Of a stretch of 64,000 nucleotides of DNA, positions 16,305-25,120 are shown piece by piece. The notes under the pieces are model-generated. The model made no database searches. It worked only from the letters and a program-made list of their open reading frames with translations, and had not been told where the DNA came from. The stretch lies in NCBI RefSeq assembly GCF_044594925.1, contig NZ_CP138991.1, positions 806,001 to 870,000 on the forward strand. The letters are read 5' to 3'. The translations under genes and the position numbers were made by a program. This DNA is from Maribacter sp044594925. Its GTDB lineage: Bacteria > Bacteroidota > Bacteroidia > Flavobacteriales > Flavobacteriaceae. Position 1 is the first letter of the stretch. Each line of letters opens with the position of its first letter.

Positions 16305-18013
16305 TAACTCAATTTAAGCTCGCTTAAAATACGCGCTATTTTGGCGTCTAGCGTAGCGGCTACAGCTTTGTAATTTTCTGCTTTATCCAAGCTTGTATTT
16401 GTGCTGATATAGAATTTTATCTTAGGTTCCGTACCACTTGGCCTAGCGGCTACACGTGTACCATCCTCGGTTTCATAAATTAAAACATTGGATTTTGGAA
16501 TATCGATAACTTTTTCTTCCCCTGTAAGGACGTTTTTTGCTGTGGATGTATTATAATCCTCAATCCATTTAACCTTAGAATCCGCAACCGAGCTTACCGG
16601 GTTTTCCTTGAAATCTTTCAGCATCTGCTTAATTTCTTCAGCACCACTGATTCCCTTTTTTGTTATGGATACCAGATGTTCTTTGTAGAAACCATAGTCA
16701 ACATAACAATCAATTAAATCTTTATAAAAAGAGCTACCGTTTGCCTTTGCCTGTGCTGCAATTTCGCAAGCCAGTAGGGTAGAGGTTACGGCATCTTTAT
16801 CACGAACAAAATCACCCACCATATATCCAAAACTTTCTTCACCACCTCCTATAAAATCGGATTCCGGGAAATCCTTAATCATTTTTCCAATCCATTTAAA
16901 ACCGGTCAAAGCTGTTTTAAACTCAACTCCATAGGCTTTGGCCATTGCTTCCATCATAGGTGTAGAAACAATGGTGGTTGCTATAAACTCATTACCCTTA
17001 AAACCTAAATCTTTTCTTTTTTCTAAAAGGAACTTCGTCATTAGCACCATGGCCTGGTTTCCGTTGACGATTTCCATTTTTCCGTCCAGATTTCTAACAG
17101 CGATACCCAATCGGTCACTATCTGGGTCCGTACCCACAACCATATCCGCACCTATTTCCTCTGCTTTGGCCACTGCCATGGATAAAGCTTCGGATTCCTC
17201 TGGATTAGGTGACTTTACCGTTGGGAAATTACCATCCGGTTTGGCCTGTTCTTCAATTACTGTCACATTTTTGTATCCAGCTCTTTTTAGAACTTCTGGT
17301 ATAGCTGTTATAGAAGTACCATGAAGGGAGGTGAAGACAATTTTAAAATCATCTTTTCCAGCGGCATTGAAGTTTCCATTTTGGACGGATGCTTCTATGA
17401 AGGCCTCGTCAACTTCTTTGTCAATTACCGCGATCAAACTATCATTAGCTTCAAACTTAATGGCCTCAACACTCAAGGAGTTGATTTCCGCAATAATTTC
17501 CCCATCTTGAGGCGGTACAATCTGTCCGCCATCTGTCCAGTATACTTTATAACCGTTATATTCTGGAGGATTGTGTGATGCCGTTAGTACAATTCCTGCG
17601 TGGCAATCTAAATGACGTACCGCAAAAGAAAGTTCTGGAGTGGTACGTAATTCAGAAAAGAGGTATACTTTAATTCCGTTTGCGGAAAAAACTTCGGCCA
17701 CGGTTCTTGCCAGCGTATCGCTATTATGGCGACAATCAAAAGCAATAACTACTTTTATATCCTCTCCCGCATACGTCTTATTGAGGTAATTGCTTAAGCC
17801 TTGCGTACTTTTACCCAGAGTGTATTTGTTAATTCTATTGGTGCCAACGCCCATTACACCGCGCATACCACCCGTTCCAAATTCCATATTTTTATAGAAT
17901 CTGTCCTTTAGTTCATCGGTGTCGGTATCAATTAAATGTTGAATTTCTTTTTTAATGGCTGGGTCAAAAAAATCGGTCATCCAGCTTTTGGCGGTATCAA
18001 GGAAGTTATCCAT
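16304..18013 (-). CDS. phospho-sugar mutase (phosphoglucomutase / phosphomannomutase)
   Basis: 569 residues, the long alpha-D-phosphohexomutase type. The active-site phosphoserine loop is TASHNPPEYNGYKVYW (near residue 145), metal loop GTDPDSDRLGIAV near 295, sugar-binding loop GGGEESFGYMVGDF near 390, and phosphate-binding RPSGTEPKIKFY near 520. N-terminal FGTGGMRGVMG is typical. It interconverts hexose 1- and 6-phosphates for polysaccharide and envelope sugar synthesis. The downstream, translationally coupled ABC exporter points to an envelope role. Specificity for glucose or mannose cannot be read from sequence. Confidence 0.93.
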   Translation of the reverse strand: MDNFLDTAKSWMTDFFDPAIKKEIQHLIDTDTDELKDRFYKNMEFGTGGMRGVMGVGTNRINKYTLGKSTQGLSNYLNKTYAGEDIKVVIAFDCRHNSDTLARTVAEVFSANGIKVYLFSELRTTPELSFAVRHLDCHAGIVLTASHNPPEYNGYKVYWTDGGQIVPPQDGEIIAEINSLSVEAIKFEANDSLIAVIDKEVDEAFIEASVQNGNFNAAGKDDFKIVFTSLHGTSITAIPEVLKRAGYKNVTVIEEQAKPDGNFPTVKSPNPEESEALSMAVAKAEEIGADMVVGTDPDSDRLGIAVRNLDGKMEIVNGNQAMVLMTKFLLEKRKDLGFKGNEFIATTIVSTPMMEAMAKAYGVEFKTALTGFKWIGKMIKDFPESDFIGGGEESFGYMVGDFVRDKDAVTSTLLACEIAAQAKANGSSFYKDLIDCYVDYGFYKEHLVSITKKGISGAEEIKQMLKDFKENPVSSVADSKVKWIEDYNTSTAKNVLTGEEKVIDIPKSNVLIYETEDGTRVAARPSGTEPKIKFYISTNTSLDKAENYKAVAATLDAKIARILSELKLS

Positions 18014-18070
18014 GTAATCTGTTTTAGTGTTAGTAATTAAATTTACAAAGAAAATTAAATTTAAGCGTCA

Positions 18071-19018
18071 CTAGAGGGCTATCTTATCGGCAATGACATA
18101 TCTTTTTTCCTCTCGTTTGGATCGTATCATAATTTCTCCTAAAAATCCGGCTAAAAACAACTGGGTTCCAATAACCATGGATGTCAGTGCAATATAGAAT
18201 TGAGGTCTATCGGTTATTAGTCTTCCAAAGGGATTTAGGAATAATTTATCGATACCCAAATATAGCGCAAAGCCAAAACCGATGAGGAACATGACCACAC
18301 CTAATGCCCCAAAAAGATGCATAGGTCTTTTCCCAAATTTAGAAACGAACCAAATCGTAATCAGGTCCAGAAAGCCGTTAATAAAACGTTCCATACCAAA
18401 TTTTGTCTTTCCGTATTTTCTAGATTGATGCTGTACTACCTTCTCGCCAATTTTAGAGAATCCGGCGTTTTTGGCCAAAACAGGAATGTAGCGGTGCATC
18501 TCCCCGGAAACTTCAATGGTTTTGATTACGGTTTGGTCATATGCTTTTAAGCCACAATTGAAATCGTGCAGTTTTACTCCAGAAGTCCTGCGAGCGGCCC
18601 AGTTAAATAATTTGGAGGGTAGGTTTTTGAAAATAATGGAGTCGTATCTTTTTTTCTTCCACCCAGATATAAGGTCGTAACCCTCTGAACGAATCATGTT
18701 GTAAAGGGCTGGAATTTCCTCAGGGTTATCCTGCAAGTCAGCATCCATAGTAATTACTACTTCTCCGGAAGCTGCTTTAAAACCTGCATGGAGCGCTTGC
18801 GATTTCCCAAAATTACGGTGAAACCGTATTCCCTTAACGTTAGGGTCGTCCTTGGATAGGTTGGAGATAATGGACCAAGAGTCATCGGTACTACCATCGT
18901 CTACAAATATGATTTCATATAAAAAATGATTGGATTGCATTACAGATACAATCCAATCATGAAGCTCTTTGAGCGATTCGTCTTCGTTTAATAAAGGAAT
19001 TACAATAGATAGCTGCAT
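18071..19018 (-). CDS. family 2 glycosyltransferase, DPM1/GtrB-like
   Basis: 315 residues. A GT-A domain is marked by LSIVIPLLNEDESLKEL at the N-terminus, IIFVDDGSTDDSW near 37, and the DXD-containing MDADLQDNPEEI near 93. Two membrane helices follow (about 232-258 and 272-296), and the C-terminus is basic. This arrangement matches bacterial transferases that load a sugar onto undecaprenyl phosphate. Acceptor and sugar are not determined. It follows the DUF4199 gene at a distance of 35 bases on the same strand. Confidence 0.9.
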   Translation of the reverse strand: MQLSIVIPLLNEDESLKELHDWIVSVMQSNHFLYEIIFVDDGSTDDSWSIISNLSKDDPNVKGIRFHRNFGKSQALHAGFKAASGEVVITMDADLQDNPEEIPALYNMIRSEGYDLISGWKKKRYDSIIFKNLPSKLFNWAARRTSGVKLHDFNCGLKAYDQTVIKTIEVSGEMHRYIPVLAKNAGFSKIGEKVVQHQSRKYGKTKFGMERFINGFLDLITIWFVSKFGKRPMHLFGALGVVMFLIGFGFALYLGIDKLFLNPFGRLITDRPQFYIALTSMVIGTQLFLAGFLGEIMIRSKREEKRYVIADKIAL

Positions 19019-19053
19019 TGGTTGCTTCAGAAATTCCCTTCAAAAGTACAAAC

Positions 19054-19578
19054 TTAGTCTAGATTTTCCTGCTTTTTTAGTACTAAGGCTGGAATTAGTG
19101 ATACAACGAAACCAATAATTATCGTAATTATGAGACCAAAAATAATTTGCATAGACGGCGTAGTGAACTTTTTTTGCATTTCAAGCTGTCCCTCAATTTG
19201 ATCTGGTGTAAGAGAAGTGGTCTCCATTAATTGACCTTTTTGATATTCCATAGCTTTAGTCATCATTTCAGGGTCAATGACATTTGCCATTAGTTGATTA
19301 AATATAATTCCTATGACACCACCGACTAAACAAACGCCAACCCCAATTTTTAATGCCTGTCCAAAGGACATGAATCCATTATTTGCTTTTTTAAATTGAA
19401 TCATAGCAAATACCACTGCGGCTAACATCAAAGCAACACTGATTAGCATAACTGCCGCGCCGCCCTTGTAATGCATGTCGGCAGTGTAAAGCATAAATGC
19501 AAAAACTACACTTACAGCTCCTAGTAAAAGGCCATAATTAAGTGCGTACTTTCCTGTTTTAGGTTGATTTTCTTCCAT
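19054..19578 (-). CDS. DUF4199 membrane protein
   Basis: 174 residues with four likely membrane segments (about 14-32, 40-61, 76-96, 142-166). The pattern, with MSFGQALKIGVGVCLVGG in the third segment and a polar loop after MANVIDP, is that of DUF4199, a Bacteroidota-restricted family of unknown function often found beside a GT2 glycosyltransferase, as here. Probably co-transcribed with it. Confidence 0.85.
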   Translation of the reverse strand: MEENQPKTGKYALNYGLLLGAVSVVFAFMLYTADMHYKGGAAVMLISVALMLAAVVFAMIQFKKANNGFMSFGQALKIGVGVCLVGGVIGIIFNQLMANVIDPEMMTKAMEYQKGQLMETTSLTPDQIEGQLEMQKKFTTPSMQIIFGLIITIIIGFVVSLIPALVLKKQENLD

Positions 19579-19680
19579 AATTTTGTTTTTGTTAAGGTTG
19601 ATTTATGTAGTTGGTATTCATTTTTAATAAAATGTTACGTTCAAAGTACAAAATAATTTCATCTTTTTTGAAATAATAAA

Positions 19681-19710
19681 TTGGTCATTTCTAGAAAATA
19701 ACTAAATTTG
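19681..19710 (+). promoter_or_regulatory. Bacteroidota-type promoter of rpmE2
   Basis: TTG at 19681-19683, 19 bases, then TAAATTTG at 19703-19710: an exact match to TTG-N19-TAnnTTTG, 50 bases before the chosen rpmE2 start. Confidence 0.85.
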
Positions 19711-19760
19711 CAGCCTTAAAACCAGTGCCCGTTGGAATGGGTGCGTTAAAGTTTGAAACA

Positions 19761-20045
19761 ATGCAAAAAGGAATACACCCAGAAAATTATAGATTAGTTG
19801 CCTTCAAGGACATGTCTAACGACGAAGTATTTTTAACGAAATCCACTGCTGATACAAAAGAAACGGTAGAAGTAGATGGCGTTGAATACCCTTTGGTTAA
19901 ATTGGAAATCTCTAGAACGTCTCATCCATTTTACACAGGTAAGGCTAAATTCTTGGATACTGCAGGACGTATTGATAAGTTTAAGAACAAGTACAAGAAA
20001 TTTGCAAAGCCAGAAGCTGCTGATAAAGCAAAAGAGGACGAGTAA
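19761..20045 (+). CDS. rpmE2: 50S ribosomal protein L31, type B
   Basis: 94 residues from the ATG at 19761: MQKGIHPENYRLVAFKD is the family start, so the twelve extra codons of the longer frame are rejected. SRTSHPFYTGKAKFLDTAGR is the conserved C-terminal block. The zinc-binding cysteines of type A L31 are absent, which defines the type B (zinc-independent) form. It has its own promoter and terminator. The tail KPEAADKAKEDE is acidic. Confidence 0.96.
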   Translation: MQKGIHPENYRLVAFKDMSNDEVFLTKSTADTKETVEVDGVEYPLVKLEISRTSHPFYTGKAKFLDTAGRIDKFKNKYKKFAKPEAADKAKEDE

Positions 20046-20066
20046 ATTATTCTTAGCATATAAATA

Positions 20067-20099
20067 AACGCCCTTGATATGGTATCGAGGGCGTTTTTT
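20067..20099 (+). terminator. rho-independent terminator after rpmE2
   Basis: AACGCCCT pairs with AGGGCGTT; the inner GATA/TATC extends the stem; a run of T follows. Confidence 0.92.
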
Positions 20100-20188
20100 G
20101 TTTTAAGATAGCCAAGTTTTTTGCCCTTGGTCAATAATTCTTTCAAGAAGCTTTAGAATAGTTAATTTTGCAAAAAAAATATATTTAT

Positions 20189-21358
20189 ATGAATTATGTT
20201 CTTTTTGACGGTGAAGTAAGAACTAATCTTTTGCCTTTTACCTTTACGAGACCCGTAGGAGAAATTAGGATAGGGATTATGACCATAAAGGAAAAATGGG
20301 TAGGGTACCTGAAAGGCGATATTTCTTATCATACAGTGGATTATTTGGGAACAAAGTATCCTTTAACCCTTGAAAAGGAGAACATATTCATAAATGCATC
20401 GTTTTTGCCTAATGAGCAATTAGTTACTGCGATTAAAGAACTTAAAGAGAATCAAGTCTTATATACCGGTGATAGATTGGTAGCTTACCGGTCTAGCGAG
20501 GTATTAGAAAATTATAGTTCCCTAGATAAAGTCATTTTTGATGAGGATACTTTGAGTATTAGCTATACTTGGGATGTTTTTTCAAAGAACGGAGCTGCAT
20601 TACAAGCCGATTTTGATTTTTTGACCAAAGGAAGGGTATCTCAACCTATTTCAAATACCAACAATCTTATTCACCCTGAACGTATTTTCTTGGAAGAAGG
20701 TGCAAAGGTGGAATACAGTATTCTTAATGCGACCGATGGACCTATTTATATAGGCAAGAATGCGGAAATTTGGGAAGGTAGTCTCATTAGAGGTGGCCTG
20801 GCACTATGCGCTAACGCTACAATTAAAATGGGAGGTAAACTTTATGGACCAACAACCATTGGTCCACATTCCAAAGTTTGTGGCGAGGTAAGCAATTCCG
20901 TTATTTTCGGATATTCTAGTAAAGGACATGAAGGGTATCTAGGAAATGCCGTTCTTGGAGAATGGTGCAATATTGGTGCGGATTCCAATAATTCTAACCT
21001 TAAAAATAATTATGCTAAGGTGCGTTTATGGAATTACGCCACTGAGAAATTTGAACAGACCGGACTACAGTTTTGTGGTCTTATGATGGGTGACCATAGT
21101 AAAACCGCGATTAACACCATGTTGAATACAGGTACTGTAGTTGGTGTAAACGTAAACGTGTATACGCCTGGCTTCCCAAGAAACTTTATTCCTAGTTTTA
21201 GTTGGGGTGGTGCTTCCGGTTTTTCCACCTACATGCCTACAAAGGCTTTTGAAGCAGCAAAGGTAATGATGGCGAGAAGAGGAGTGGAGTTTAATGAAAT
21301 TGAGGCGGATATATTAAATCATGTATTTGAGGAAACCAAGAAATGGCGAAAGTACTAG
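20189..21358 (+). CDS. GlmU-like sugar nucleotidyltransferase family protein
   Basis: 389 residues from the ATG at 20189 (a TTG seven codons earlier is rejected). The C-terminal half is a left-handed beta-helix of the GlmU/acyltransferase kind with hexapeptide-like turns (GPIYIGKNAEIWEGSLIRGG, GPTTIGPHSKVCGEVSNSVI). The N-terminal half starts NYVLFDGEVRTNLLPFTFTRPVGEIRIGI and lacks the usual nucleotidyltransferase loop (GxGTRM). It belongs to the Bacteroidota 'GlmU family' protein group; catalysis is uncertain. A TAATTTTG box at 20163-20170 may drive it, but no TTG is at the right distance. mtaB starts 28 bases downstream. Confidence 0.85.
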   Translation: MNYVLFDGEVRTNLLPFTFTRPVGEIRIGIMTIKEKWVGYLKGDISYHTVDYLGTKYPLTLEKENIFINASFLPNEQLVTAIKELKENQVLYTGDRLVAYRSSEVLENYSSLDKVIFDEDTLSISYTWDVFSKNGAALQADFDFLTKGRVSQPISNTNNLIHPERIFLEEGAKVEYSILNATDGPIYIGKNAEIWEGSLIRGGLALCANATIKMGGKLYGPTTIGPHSKVCGEVSNSVIFGYSSKGHEGYLGNAVLGEWCNIGADSNNSNLKNNYAKVRLWNYATEKFEQTGLQFCGLMMGDHSKTAINTMLNTGTVVGVNVNVYTPGFPRNFIPSFSWGGASGFSTYMPTKAFEAAKVMMARRGVEFNEIEADILNHVFEETKKWRKY

Positions 21359-21386
21359 TTCTTTTTCGAATACCTAGATCACAGAT

Positions 21387-22715
21387 ATGAACAAGAAAGT
21401 AGCATTCTATACTTTAGGCTGTAAGCTTAATTTTTCTGAAACTTCTACAATTGGAAGGAGTTTAGTGAAAGATGGCTTTGAGCGTGTGGATTTCTCTGAG
21501 AAGGCAGATATGTATGTAATAAATACCTGCTCGGTAACCGATAATGCTGATAAAAAGTTTAAAACAATAGTAAAACAAGCGCAAAAAGGGAACCCTGAAG
21601 CTTTTATAGCTGCGGTTGGTTGTTATGCGCAATTAAAACCTGAAGAACTTGCTGCTGTTGATGGAGTGGATTTGGTACTTGGGGCAACGGAGAAATTTAA
21701 AATTGGTGATTACATCAATGACCTCTCTAAAAACGATTTTGGTGAAGTTCATTCCTGTGAAATTGCTGATGCCGATTTTTACGTAGGGAGTTATGCCATA
21801 GGAGACAGAACAAGGGCTTTTCTAAAAGTACAGGATGGATGCGACTATAAATGTACTTACTGTACTATACCATTGGCAAGAGGCATCTCTAGAAGCGATT
21901 CTTTAGCAAATGTACTTCAGAACGCTGCTGAGATAGCTGGTCAGGGAATTAAGGAAATCGTACTCACAGGTGTTAATATTGGAGATTATGGCAAAGGTGA
22001 ATTCGGGAACAAAAAACATGAACATACATTTTTAGATTTAGTTAAAGCTTTAGACAAGGTAAATGGGATTAGTAGGCTTCGTATTTCCTCAATAGAGCCT
22101 AACTTATTAAAAAACGAAACCATAGATTTTGTGGCCAATAGCAATGCCTTTGTTCCACATTTTCACATTCCCTTACAGAGTGGAAGCGATGTGCTGCTAA
22201 AACTGATGAAGCGTAGGTATTTGACTGCGTTGTATACCGAACGTATTCAAAGGATAAAACAAGTTATGCCCCATTGTTGTATAGGTGTGGATGTTATTGT
22301 TGGATTTCCAGGGGAAACGGAAGCAAATTTTTTAGAAACCTATCATTTTTTAAATGAGTTGGATATTTCCTACCTACATGTATTTACGTATTCCGAAAGA
22401 GACAACACGGAAGCTGCAACGATGGAAGGTGTAGTTCCTAAAAACGTTCGTAACAAAAGGAGTAAAATGTTAAGGGCTTTATCCGTTAAAAAACGCAGAG
22501 CTTTTTATGAAAGTCAAGTTGGTTCGGAATTAGAGGTTTTATTTGAAGGAGAAAACAGGGGAGGTTACATTCAAGGATTTACAGAAAACTATGTAAAAGT
22601 AAAAGCTCCTTGGAATCCGGCTCTGGTAAATACACTTCATAAAGTAAGGCTAAAGGAAATTGCCGCAGATGGGGTAGTGGCTATCGATTTTTTGAATAGT
22701 GAAGTACTACTATAA
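21387..22715 (+). CDS. mtaB: tRNA t6A37 methylthiotransferase
   Basis: 442 residues. MtaB is a radical-SAM enzyme that converts t6A37 to ms2t6A37 in tRNAs reading ANN codons. The N-terminal methylthiotransferase domain carries three cysteines for one Fe-S cluster (Cys12 in TLGCKLNFSET, Cys48 in NTCSVT, Cys79 in VGCYAQ). The radical-SAM cluster motif is CDYKCTYC at 152-159. A TRAM-like RNA-binding segment ends the protein. The opening KVAFYTLGCKLNFSET distinguishes MtaB from MiaB and RimO. It is the last gene of a two-gene unit closed by a terminator. Confidence 0.95.
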   Translation: MNKKVAFYTLGCKLNFSETSTIGRSLVKDGFERVDFSEKADMYVINTCSVTDNADKKFKTIVKQAQKGNPEAFIAAVGCYAQLKPEELAAVDGVDLVLGATEKFKIGDYINDLSKNDFGEVHSCEIADADFYVGSYAIGDRTRAFLKVQDGCDYKCTYCTIPLARGISRSDSLANVLQNAAEIAGQGIKEIVLTGVNIGDYGKGEFGNKKHEHTFLDLVKALDKVNGISRLRISSIEPNLLKNETIDFVANSNAFVPHFHIPLQSGSDVLLKLMKRRYLTALYTERIQRIKQVMPHCCIGVDVIVGFPGETEANFLETYHFLNELDISYLHVFTYSERDNTEAATMEGVVPKNVRNKRSKMLRALSVKKRRAFYESQVGSELEVLFEGENRGGYIQGFTENYVKVKAPWNPALVNTLHKVRLKEIAADGVVAIDFLNSEVLL

Positions 22716-22746
22716 AAAAAGCCTCTCGAATGAGAGGCTTTTTTTT
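22715..22746. terminator. bidirectional terminator between mtaB and the acetyltransferase-like gene
   Basis: GCCTCTC-GAAT-GAGAGGC stem flanked by A and T runs, so it works on both strands. It touches the mtaB stop and overlaps the stop of the convergent gene. Confidence 0.93.
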
Positions 22747-23038
22747 AAATTCTAATGCCGACTGGCAGCATTTCTTTGTACTGTCTGTTCTTCCTTAAGA
22801 ACCCAGCGATTGAAGGGCTGGTAGGAACCACTCTTAAGTTCTTTTCTTGAATGTGGTGAAGAACGGATTTGATGAAATTTTCTTTGAACCCCTCTTTGGT
22901 AACTCCTTCGGGAACTACTAGTTTGGTCAAAAACACTTTTCTTTCTTGAGATGAATACTCGATTTTTGCGAGCTTACCTTCTACGGTTGTTTCAAATTGA
23001 CGCAAGAAAGCATTGTCCTTAATAATAACATCGTTCAT
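22745..23038 (-). CDS. GCN5-related N-acetyltransferase-like protein (YjdJ type)
   Basis: 97 residues from the ATG at 23038 (MNDVIIKDNAFLRQFET); the ten extra codons upstream do not match the family. The pattern FETTVEGKLAKIEYSSQERKVF, then LVVPEGVTKEGFKENFIKSVLHHIQEKN resembles the small Acetyltransf_CG family (PF14542), with an N-terminal beta sheet and the acetyl-CoA site near VVPTSPSIAGFLRKN. The substrate is unknown. It faces mtaB and shares its terminator. Confidence 0.75.
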   Translation of the reverse strand: MNDVIIKDNAFLRQFETTVEGKLAKIEYSSQERKVFLTKLVVPEGVTKEGFKENFIKSVLHHIQEKNLRVVPTSPSIAGFLRKNRQYKEMLPVGIRI

Positions 23039-23210
23039 ATAGTTTATTTTAGTGTTGGTTTTAGACAAAAAAATTACGATGTTCTCTAATCGTAATTCGT
23101 CTATATTTGGTTAAAATATCTTTAAATCTCTCCAAAATTAGATTAAAAAATAGTTATCAAAGCTAGTGAAAAAATACCTAAATTCCTAGTTTTTACGGTG
23201 TTCGTATATT

Positions 23211-23873
23211 ATGGTCAATTCCAAAACACATATCTACCTTATGCCCGGAATGGCTGCCAGCGGTAAGATTTTTGAGTATATCAGTTTACCTAAGGATAGA
23301 TTTGAGCTACATGTACTAGAGTGGAAAATACCTGTTAAAGGTCAGTCTATTTCGCAGTATGCACACCAAATGTGCAAACTGATTAAATATGAGCGCCCGG
23401 TATTATTAGGTGTTTCTTTTGGTGGTTTGTTAGTACAGGAGATGGCTAAGATAATCCCCGTATTAAAAATAATTATCGTTTCCAGTATTAAACAAAAATC
23501 AGAATTACCGAACCGCATGTTATTTGCACGTTACACTAGTGTGCATAGACTCTTACCAACAGGGTTGGTGAACAATGTAGAGTTATTGGCCAAGTATGCC
23601 TTTGGAGAAACGGTAACGAAACGATTGGAACTCTATGAAAAGTATTTGTCTATCCGCGACAAATTTTACATAGATTGGTGTATCCATGAAATGGTAAACT
23701 GGCGGCAAACCAAATACGATAAAAACCTTATTCATATACAGGGTGAAAAGGATACTGTTTTTCCAGTAAAAAACATTAAGGATTGTATTCTAGTGAAGAA
23801 TGGTACACATACCATGATAATTCATAGGGCAAAATGGTTTAATGAGCACCTGCCTACAATTATTTTGGAATAA
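23211..23873 (+). CDS. alpha/beta hydrolase
   Basis: 220 residues, no signal peptide. YLMPGMAASGKIF supplies an oxyanion-hole region; the nucleophile elbow is GVSFGG with Ser69; an acid is likely in GEKDTVFP near 187 and the catalytic His in NGTHTMI near 204. A cytosolic esterase or thioesterase-like enzyme is implied; no substrate can be named. The lytic transglycosylase follows after 44 bases but has its own promoter, which overlaps the end of this gene. Confidence 0.85.
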   Translation: MVNSKTHIYLMPGMAASGKIFEYISLPKDRFELHVLEWKIPVKGQSISQYAHQMCKLIKYERPVLLGVSFGGLLVQEMAKIIPVLKIIIVSSIKQKSELPNRMLFARYTSVHRLLPTGLVNNVELLAKYAFGETVTKRLELYEKYLSIRDKFYIDWCIHEMVNWRQTKYDKNLIHIQGEKDTVFPVKNIKDCILVKNGTHTMIIHRAKWFNEHLPTIILE

Positions 23874-23895
23874 GACTGTTCTATTAATACCTTTG
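23865..23895 (+). promoter_or_regulatory. Bacteroidota-type promoter of the lytic transglycosylase
   Basis: TTG at 23865-23867, a 20-base spacer, and TACCTTTG at 23888-23895. The TTG lies inside the last codons of the hydrolase gene. Confidence 0.72.
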
Positions 23896-23917
23896 AATGT
23901 AACTAAAAGTAAGAAAG

Positions 23918-24874
23918 ATGAAGATTTTAAAGAAGGTTTTGATGATTTTGGGAGTGGTCTTTGTTATGGGCACACTAATTTTTGCTGTAAAGTCTAATAC
24001 CGTTGCAAGCAAAAATACCAATACTGTTGTTAATGATAGCATCGAAAAAAATGTTACTTCGTCTTACCGAATTTCATCAATTGATATTCCGGAAGATTTA
24101 AATTTTGCCGGAGAGGTAGTTCCACAGGAAGATCCCGAAATAATGGAGCGGGTAGATAGAGAGTTTTTGGTGAATACCTACTGGCAATCCAACGCTTTGT
24201 TATTGATGAAGCGGGCCCACAAATATTTCCCGGTTATAGAACCTATTTTAGCGAAAAATGGAATCCCTGACGATTTCAAGTACTTAGCAGTTGCGGAGAG
24301 TGGTTTAACCAACGTTGTGTCCCATGCCGGGGCTACCGGTTTTTGGCAGATTATGAGAGAAACAGGCAGGGAGTATGGTCTGGAAGTAAATTCCAATGTT
24401 GATGAAAGGTATCATTTAGAAAAGTCTACGGAGGTAGCTTGCGAGTATCTTAACAAATGGAAAAATAAATATGGCAGTTGGACACTTACGGCAGCGGCCT
24501 ACAATGCCGGACCTGGTGGAATCAATAAATACATGAGAATTCAGAAAGTGGACAATTACTATGACCTACTGTTAGGGCAAGAAACCGGACGATATGTGTT
24601 TCGGATTATGGCTATAAAGGAGATACTTTCTAATCCTGAAAAATATGGTTTCCAAATAGATAAAGAAGATATGTACAATGCCGTTCCTACTTTTACCGTT
24701 GAGATAGATAAGCCTGTGAGCAGCTTTGCAGACTTTGCGAAGGAATACGAGATAACTTATAAGATATTAAAAAGACACAACCCGTGGTTAAGGGAACCAC
24801 ACCTTAACAATAACTCCAGAAAGAAATATACGATTGAGATTCCCAACAAGGGTTATTATATGGAGTCTAAATAG
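23918..24874 (+). CDS. membrane-anchored lytic transglycosylase, MltD-like
   Basis: 318 residues. One N-terminal membrane helix or uncleaved signal (VLMILGVVFVMGTLIFAV) is followed by an SLT domain: catalytic Glu127 in LAVAESGLTN, then ATGFWQIMRETGREYGL and LTAAAYNAGPGGINKYM. The C-terminal part (SSFADFAKEYEITYKILKRHNPWL) looks like a LysM-type peptidoglycan-binding unit. It cleaves the MurNAc-GlcNAc bond of peptidoglycan to give 1,6-anhydro products, in the periplasm, during wall remodelling. Confidence 0.92.
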   Translation: MKILKKVLMILGVVFVMGTLIFAVKSNTVASKNTNTVVNDSIEKNVTSSYRISSIDIPEDLNFAGEVVPQEDPEIMERVDREFLVNTYWQSNALLLMKRAHKYFPVIEPILAKNGIPDDFKYLAVAESGLTNVVSHAGATGFWQIMRETGREYGLEVNSNVDERYHLEKSTEVACEYLNKWKNKYGSWTLTAAAYNAGPGGINKYMRIQKVDNYYDLLLGQETGRYVFRIMAIKEILSNPEKYGFQIDKEDMYNAVPTFTVEIDKPVSSFADFAKEYEITYKILKRHNPWLREPHLNNNSRKKYTIEIPNKGYYMESK

Positions 24875-25078
24875 GTACTAGTGTAAGGTTTCCGGTTGAC
24901 CGTGTTTAGTTAATAACTATTAATTTTTTCTGCCCAAGGATAAAGTGTCAGCATTGCTAAGAGCATTTTTACATTTTTAGAATTAACTATTGGTATAGCA
25001 TTTGGACGGCTACAAATCCTAGAATAGAAACTAACTTTTTGGAATCCATAAAAAAGATGACTTAGGAAACAGTACTTT

Positions 25079-25120
25079 GCTAACTGCTAACTGCTAACTG
25101 CTAACTGCTAACTGCTAACT
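25079..25120. repeat. tandem repeat, six copies of a 7-mer GCTAACT
   Basis: Six uninterrupted, identical GCTAACT units. The last two bases of the array are part of the TAG stop codon of the TPR gene (25119-25121). Nothing else is seen in the 244-base gap from 24875. Related degenerate AGTTAG/AGCC strings occur near 6970-7000 and 33270-33290. Confidence 0.9.

Noticed and set aside
19725..19760. Upstream ATG for rpmE2
   Set aside because: Adds twelve residues not found in L31; MQKGIHPENYR is the standard start.
20168..20188. TTG start for the GlmU-like gene
   Set aside because: The ATG at 20189 matches the family N-terminus and the seven extra residues do not; the TTG also lies inside a likely -7 box.
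25079..25120. Possible CRISPR repeats
   Set aside because: Units of 7 bases with no spacers; a simple tandem repeat.
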